Shown here: positions 61,225-64,000 of the stretch, piece by piece
Layout of the letters: each line of letters begins with the position of its first letter
Position numbering within the stretch: position 1 is the stretch's first letter
Source of the DNA: Streptomyces sp. NBC_01549
GTDB taxonomy: Bacteria; Actinomycetota; Actinomycetes; Streptomycetales; Streptomycetaceae
NCBI RefSeq assembly: GCF_026339955.1
Contig: NZ_JAPEPW010000003.1
Coordinates: forward strand, 372,001 to 436,000
Direction of reading: 5' to 3'
DNA length: 64,000 nt
Program-made: the position numbers and the translations under genes
The notes under the pieces: model-generated
What the model was told of the DNA's origin: nothing
Seen by the model: the letters and a program-made list of their open reading frames with translations, nothing else
The model's database searches: none

Positions 61225-62088
61225 GGCACTGTCACGTTGGCTGACTGGGTGGGATGATCTCTGTGTTGATCATGCTGGGAGGGGATCGCTGGTGTTGCCT
61301 GTGCCGTCGGCGTACATGGGTCACCGGTACCCGGTCGAGGTGATCTCCCACTGCGTGTGGCTGTATTTCCGCTTCCCTCTGTCCTACCGCGAGGTCGAGG
61401 AGCTGATGCTCCAGCGCGGCGTGATCGTCTCCTACGAGACCGTCCGGCGGTGGTGTGGGAAGTTCGGGCAGGCATACGCGGACGAACTGCGCCGCCGCCG
61501 TCCCCGGCCCGGCGACAAGTGGCATCTGGACGAGGTGTTCATCAAAATCAACGGGGTGCAGAAGTACCTGTGGCGGGCCGTCGACCAGGACGGCAACGTG
61601 CTCGACATCCTCGTACAGAACCGCCGGGACAAGGCCGCGGCCAGACGGTTCTTCCGTCGTCTGATGAAGAAGACCCGGGCGGTGCCGAGGGTGATCGTCA
61701 CCGACAAGCTGCGTTCCTACGGCGCGGCCCACCGCGAGGTCATGCACTCGGTGGAGCACCGCTCCCATAAGGGACTGAACAACCGGGCCGAGAACTCCCA
61801 CCAGCCGACGAGGCAGCGTGAACGCGCGATGAAGGGCTTCCGCTCCGTCGGCGCGGCCCAGCGGTTCCTGTCCGCGTTCAGCGGCATCTCACCCTACTTC
61901 CGACCCCACCGCCACCTGATGACCGCATCCCAACACCGAGCCGAGATGACCATCCGCTTCGCCATCTGGGACCAGATCACCGGCACTGCCAGCCTGCCCG
62001 CCACGGCCTGAACACAGGCCCGGACCGCAGACCCACCACACCCCGACGCACCATCAGACACCCACGCACCCAACAACGTGACAGCGCT
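61225..62088 (+). mobile_element. IS6-family insertion sequence
   Basis: The left end GGCACTGTCACGTTG (61225-61239) and the right end, inverted, GCGCTGTCACGTTG (62074-62087) form ~14-bp inverted repeats with one mismatch. The single gene is an IS6 transposase. The 864-bp size is typical. A direct repeat was not resolved. Its right end overlaps the start of the coiled-coil gene. Confidence 0.75.
61292..62011 (+). CDS. IS6-family transposase
   Basis: A 239-residue protein from GTG 61292 with GGAGGGG upstream. YPVEVISHCVWLYFRFPLSY and REVEELMLQRGVIVSYETVR-RWCGKFG form the N-terminal HTH. The DDE core has DKWHLDEVFIKINGVQKYLW-RAVDQDG (first Asp), RVIVTDKLRSYGAAHREVMH (second Asp) and NNRAENSHQPTRQRERAMKG (Glu), all canonical for IS6/IS26. 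Complete. Confidence 0.94.
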   Translation: MLPVPSAYMGHRYPVEVISHCVWLYFRFPLSYREVEELMLQRGVIVSYETVRRWCGKFGQAYADELRRRRPRPGDKWHLDEVFIKINGVQKYLWRAVDQDGNVLDILVQNRRDKAAARRFFRRLMKKTRAVPRVIVTDKLRSYGAAHREVMHSVEHRSHKGLNNRAENSHQPTRQRERAMKGFRSVGAAQRFLSAFSGISPYFRPHRHLMTASQHRAEMTIRFAIWDQITGTASLPATA

Positions 62089-62533
62089 GGCTGAGGTGCT
62101 GGGCCAGGCCGAGCGGCTGCGTGAGCAGATCGCTGGTCTGTCCGAGGAGTTGTCGCGGGCAGAGGAACGGCTGGCGCGGTTGCAGATTGCGCGGGAGACG
62201 GTGGAGGAGGTGCTGGCCGCACCGTCTTCGCCGGTGCCGGGCACGGATGCCACGGGTGGGGGTGCCGGCGGAGTCGCCGTGGCGCTGGTGAAGGCCGAGG
62301 CAGAGCTGGACGTGACGGTGATGTCGCCGGAGTACCAGGAGATCATCGGCTTGTTCGCAACCTCGGGGGCGGCGATGCGCTGCAAAGAGGTCTGCCAGCA
62401 CCTGGGTCTGGGGACCGAGCCGCGGCATATCGAGGGGATGCGCTCGAAGCTGAAGAGGCTTGTGGAGCGCGGGATCCTGGCCGAGCCTTCGTCCGGGCTG
62501 TTCAAGGTCGACGGCAGGAAGCAGGGGTGGTGA
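62078..62533 (+). CDS. Coiled-coil plus winged-helix accessory protein of an ISKra4-type element
   Basis: A 151-residue protein. The coiled coil (LGQAERLREQIAGLSEELSR, AEERLARLQIARETVEEVLA) is followed by a Gly-rich linker and a winged helix (MSPEYQEIIGLFATSGAAMR, CKEVCQHLGLGTEPRHIEGM, RSKLKRLVERGILAEPSSGL). It is the fourth copy of this family in the window. Its stop overlaps the transposase start (GTGA at 62530). The GTG start lies within the right inverted repeat of the adjacent IS6 element, so the native N-terminus may have been replaced. Confidence 0.78.
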   Translation: MTALAEVLGQAERLREQIAGLSEELSRAEERLARLQIARETVEEVLAAPSSPVPGTDATGGGAGGVAVALVKAEAELDVTVMSPEYQEIIGLFATSGAAMRCKEVCQHLGLGTEPRHIEGMRSKLKRLVERGILAEPSSGLFKVDGRKQGW

Positions 62534-64000
62534 GCGTGGTGGGGCCGGCCCAGGGTGCGCTTGCGGAGTGTGAGGACGCCTTCGCCACCTCGGCGGGTCT
62601 GTTCGCCGCGGCGTGCGCGGAGCTGGCAGCCCCGGAGGCGACGGTGATGACGCACACGCAGTTGGAGGACATGCTGGGAGCGCGGATGCGCGAGGTCGCC
62701 CGGCAGTTGTTCCAGGACCACCTGGCCCTGCGGGCCAGGGACGAGGTGCGTCGGCAGGAGGTCGTGGACGCCGCCGGTGTCGGACGCTCCCGGATCGAGC
62801 GGGACCGACACCGGATTCTGGCCACGGTGTTCGGCAAGGTCACCGTGGTCCGGATCGCCTACCGCGGCACCGGCGTAGCGGACCTGCACCCGGCCGATGC
62901 GGTGCTGAACCTGCCGGACGCAATGCACTCGCACGGGCTGGCCAGGCTCGCCGCGATCGAGTCCGCCCGCGGCAGCTTCGCCGACGTCTGCGAGCGGATC
63001 AACGCCGTCACCGGCTCCGGCATCGGGCACCGGCAGGTCCAGGAACTCGCTGTCAGCGCCGCAGCGGACATCGACGCGTTCTACGACGCCCTCGTGCCCG
63101 CTCCCTGCACCGACACCACGCCACTGATCTTGTCGGTCGACGGCAAGGGCGTGGTGATAAGGCCCGAGGCGCTGCGCGAGGACACCGCCATGGCCGCGGC
63201 CACCAAGGGGGGCAACGTGATGAAGACCCGGCTGGCGTCCGGCGAGAAACACGGCAGGAAACGGATGGCCACCCTGGGAGCCGTCTACGACGCCGAACCC
63301 GCGCCGCGCACAGTCGACGACATCATCGCCGACCCCGACCAGCAAGACGACGCCGTCCACGGCACGGCGCCCGAGCGCCGCCAGGGGCCGAAGGCCCGGT
63401 CGAAGTGGTTGTGCGGCTCGGTGAACGACACCACCGCGCAGGTGGTGGCCGCCGTATTCGACCAGGCAGAGCACCGCGACCCCGGCCACCGCCGTCCCTG
63501 GGTCGTCCTGGTCGACGGTGCCCGCCATCAGATCGACCTCATCAAGGCCGAAGCACAGCAGCGCGGCGTGGACGTCCACATCATCGTCGACCTCATCCAC
63601 GTGCTCGAATACCTGTGGCGAGCGGCCTGGTGCCTGCACGACAGCGGCGATGCGTCCGCCGAGAGCTGGATCGCCCGTCACGCCCGCGTCCTGCTGGGCG
63701 GCGGCGTGCAGCAGACCGCCACCGCACTCGAGGCAGCCGCCCGCACCGCCGGACTGCGTGGCACCCAGCGCAAAGGCATCGACGAGGCCGTGAACTACCT
63801 GACCGGCAAAGCCGAATACCTGCGCTACGACACCGCCCTTGAACGCGGCTGGCCGATCGCCACCGGAATCATCGAGGGAGCATGCCGGCACCTGGTCAAA
63901 GACCGCCTGGATATCTCCGGCGCCCGCTGGGGCCTGTCCGGTGCTGAAGCCGTACTCAAGCTGCGTGCCGTCCGCGCCAACGGAGACTTCGACGCCTACT
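62530..64000 (+). CDS. ISKra4-family transposase, runs off the right edge
   Basis: An open frame from GTG 62530 with no stop before the window end (490 codons). EVRRQEVVDAAGVGRSRIER-DRHRIL and TVFGKVTVVRIAYRG are the N-terminal region. The DDE core has LILSVDGKGVVIRPEALRED (first Asp), RPWVVLVDGARHQIDLIKAE (second Asp) and GWPIATGIIEGACRHLVKDR-LDISGARWGLSGAEAVLKLR, the C-terminal Glu segment diagnostic of ISKra4. It is translationally coupled to the coiled-coil gene. Confidence 0.9.
   Translation, partial: MSVVGPAQGALAECEDAFATSAGLFAAACAELAAPEATVMTHTQLEDMLGARMREVARQLFQDHLALRARDEVRRQEVVDAAGVGRSRIERDRHRILATVFGKVTVVRIAYRGTGVADLHPADAVLNLPDAMHSHGLARLAAIESARGSFADVCERINAVTGSGIGHRQVQELAVSAAADIDAFYDALVPAPCTDTTPLILSVDGKGVVIRPEALREDTAMAAATKGGNVMKTRLASGEKHGRKRMATLGAVYDAEPAPRTVDDIIADPDQQDDAVHGTAPERRQGPKARSKWLCGSVNDTTAQVVAAVFDQAEHRDPGHRRPWVVLVDGARHQIDLIKAEAQQRGVDVHIIVDLIHVLEYLWRAAWCLHDSGDASAESWIARHARVLLGGGVQQTATALEAAARTAGLRGTQRKGIDEAVNYLTGKAEYLRYDTALERGWPIATGIIEGACRHLVKDRLDISGARWGLSGAEAVLKLRAVRANGDFDAY

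Noticed and set aside
61894..63891. A 665-codon minus-strand open frame at the right edge
   Set aside because: It is antisense to the IS6, coiled-coil and ISKra4 genes, all of which have recognisable motifs.
1..64000. tRNA or rRNA genes
   Set aside because: No cloverleaf-like or rRNA-like sequence was recognised by eye; a covariance-model scan would be needed to be certain.

Overview
This is about 64 kb of high-GC actinobacterial DNA, most likely a Streptomyces accessory region such as a chromosome arm or linear plasmid. The evidence is strong third-position GC bias, GTG starts, GTGA/ATGA coupled starts, Streptomyces-type hypothetical proteins, an ECF41 sigma factor, and very many insertion sequences and gene remnants.

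Layout. 1-7.7 kb: a broken HAD phosphatase, IS21-like end repeats, a two-gene cassette whose products share a short Gly/Asn-rich motif (candidate amyloid-signalling pair), a secreted serine hydrolase, an allene-oxide-cyclase-barrel protein, an HTH gene and a membrane protein. 7.9-12.5 kb: a nested transposon. An IS256-type transposase gene is split by an ISAzo13-like element (3-bp duplication), which is itself split by an IS4-like element (10-bp duplication). 12.6-17.2 kb: a MauE/thioredoxin/Cys-rich fusion, then a GntR-membrane protein-hydrolase operon. 17.2-24 kb: IS5, IS21, Tn3 and ISL3 material, including an intact IS that splits a histidine phosphatase gene with a clean TGA duplication. 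23.4-31 kb: a Fic pair, small hypotheticals, CRISPR-like repeat remnants, an intact ISL3 element and an FMN reductase. 31-37 kb: an ECF41 sigma factor, a VOC protein, a blasticidin-S-deaminase-like enzyme, a broken integrase, a methyltransferase, a pentapeptide-repeat operon and a zeta-toxin fragment cut by an IS.

39.0-59.5 kb is the functional centre: a biosynthetic cluster. A minus-strand operon encodes a C-A-PCP-TE NRPS, a 3111-residue A-PCP-C-A-PCP-KS-KR-ACP-TE hybrid, a TauD-type dioxygenase, a small dehydrogenase subunit and a GMC oxidoreductase. A class III CoA-transferase and an enoyl-CoA hydratase are transcribed divergently. The TauD + NRPS + NRPS-PKS core, with a proline-type code in the second adenylation domain of the hybrid, matches the published detoxin/rimosamide family; the CoA-transferase and hydratase suggest its 'enoyl' branch. 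Detoxins and rimosamides antagonise blasticidin S, so the blasticidin-S-deaminase-like gene about 6 kb away is notable.

59.9-64 kb: a lipoprotein, a short decayed CRISPR-like array with a 72-75 bp period, an IS6-type element beside it, and an ISKra4-type transposase running off the right edge.

Another theme is a family of small coiled-coil plus winged-helix proteins. Four divergent copies each sit beside a different transposase or transposase remnant; one lies inside the inverted repeats of an intact IS and another is translationally coupled to its transposase.
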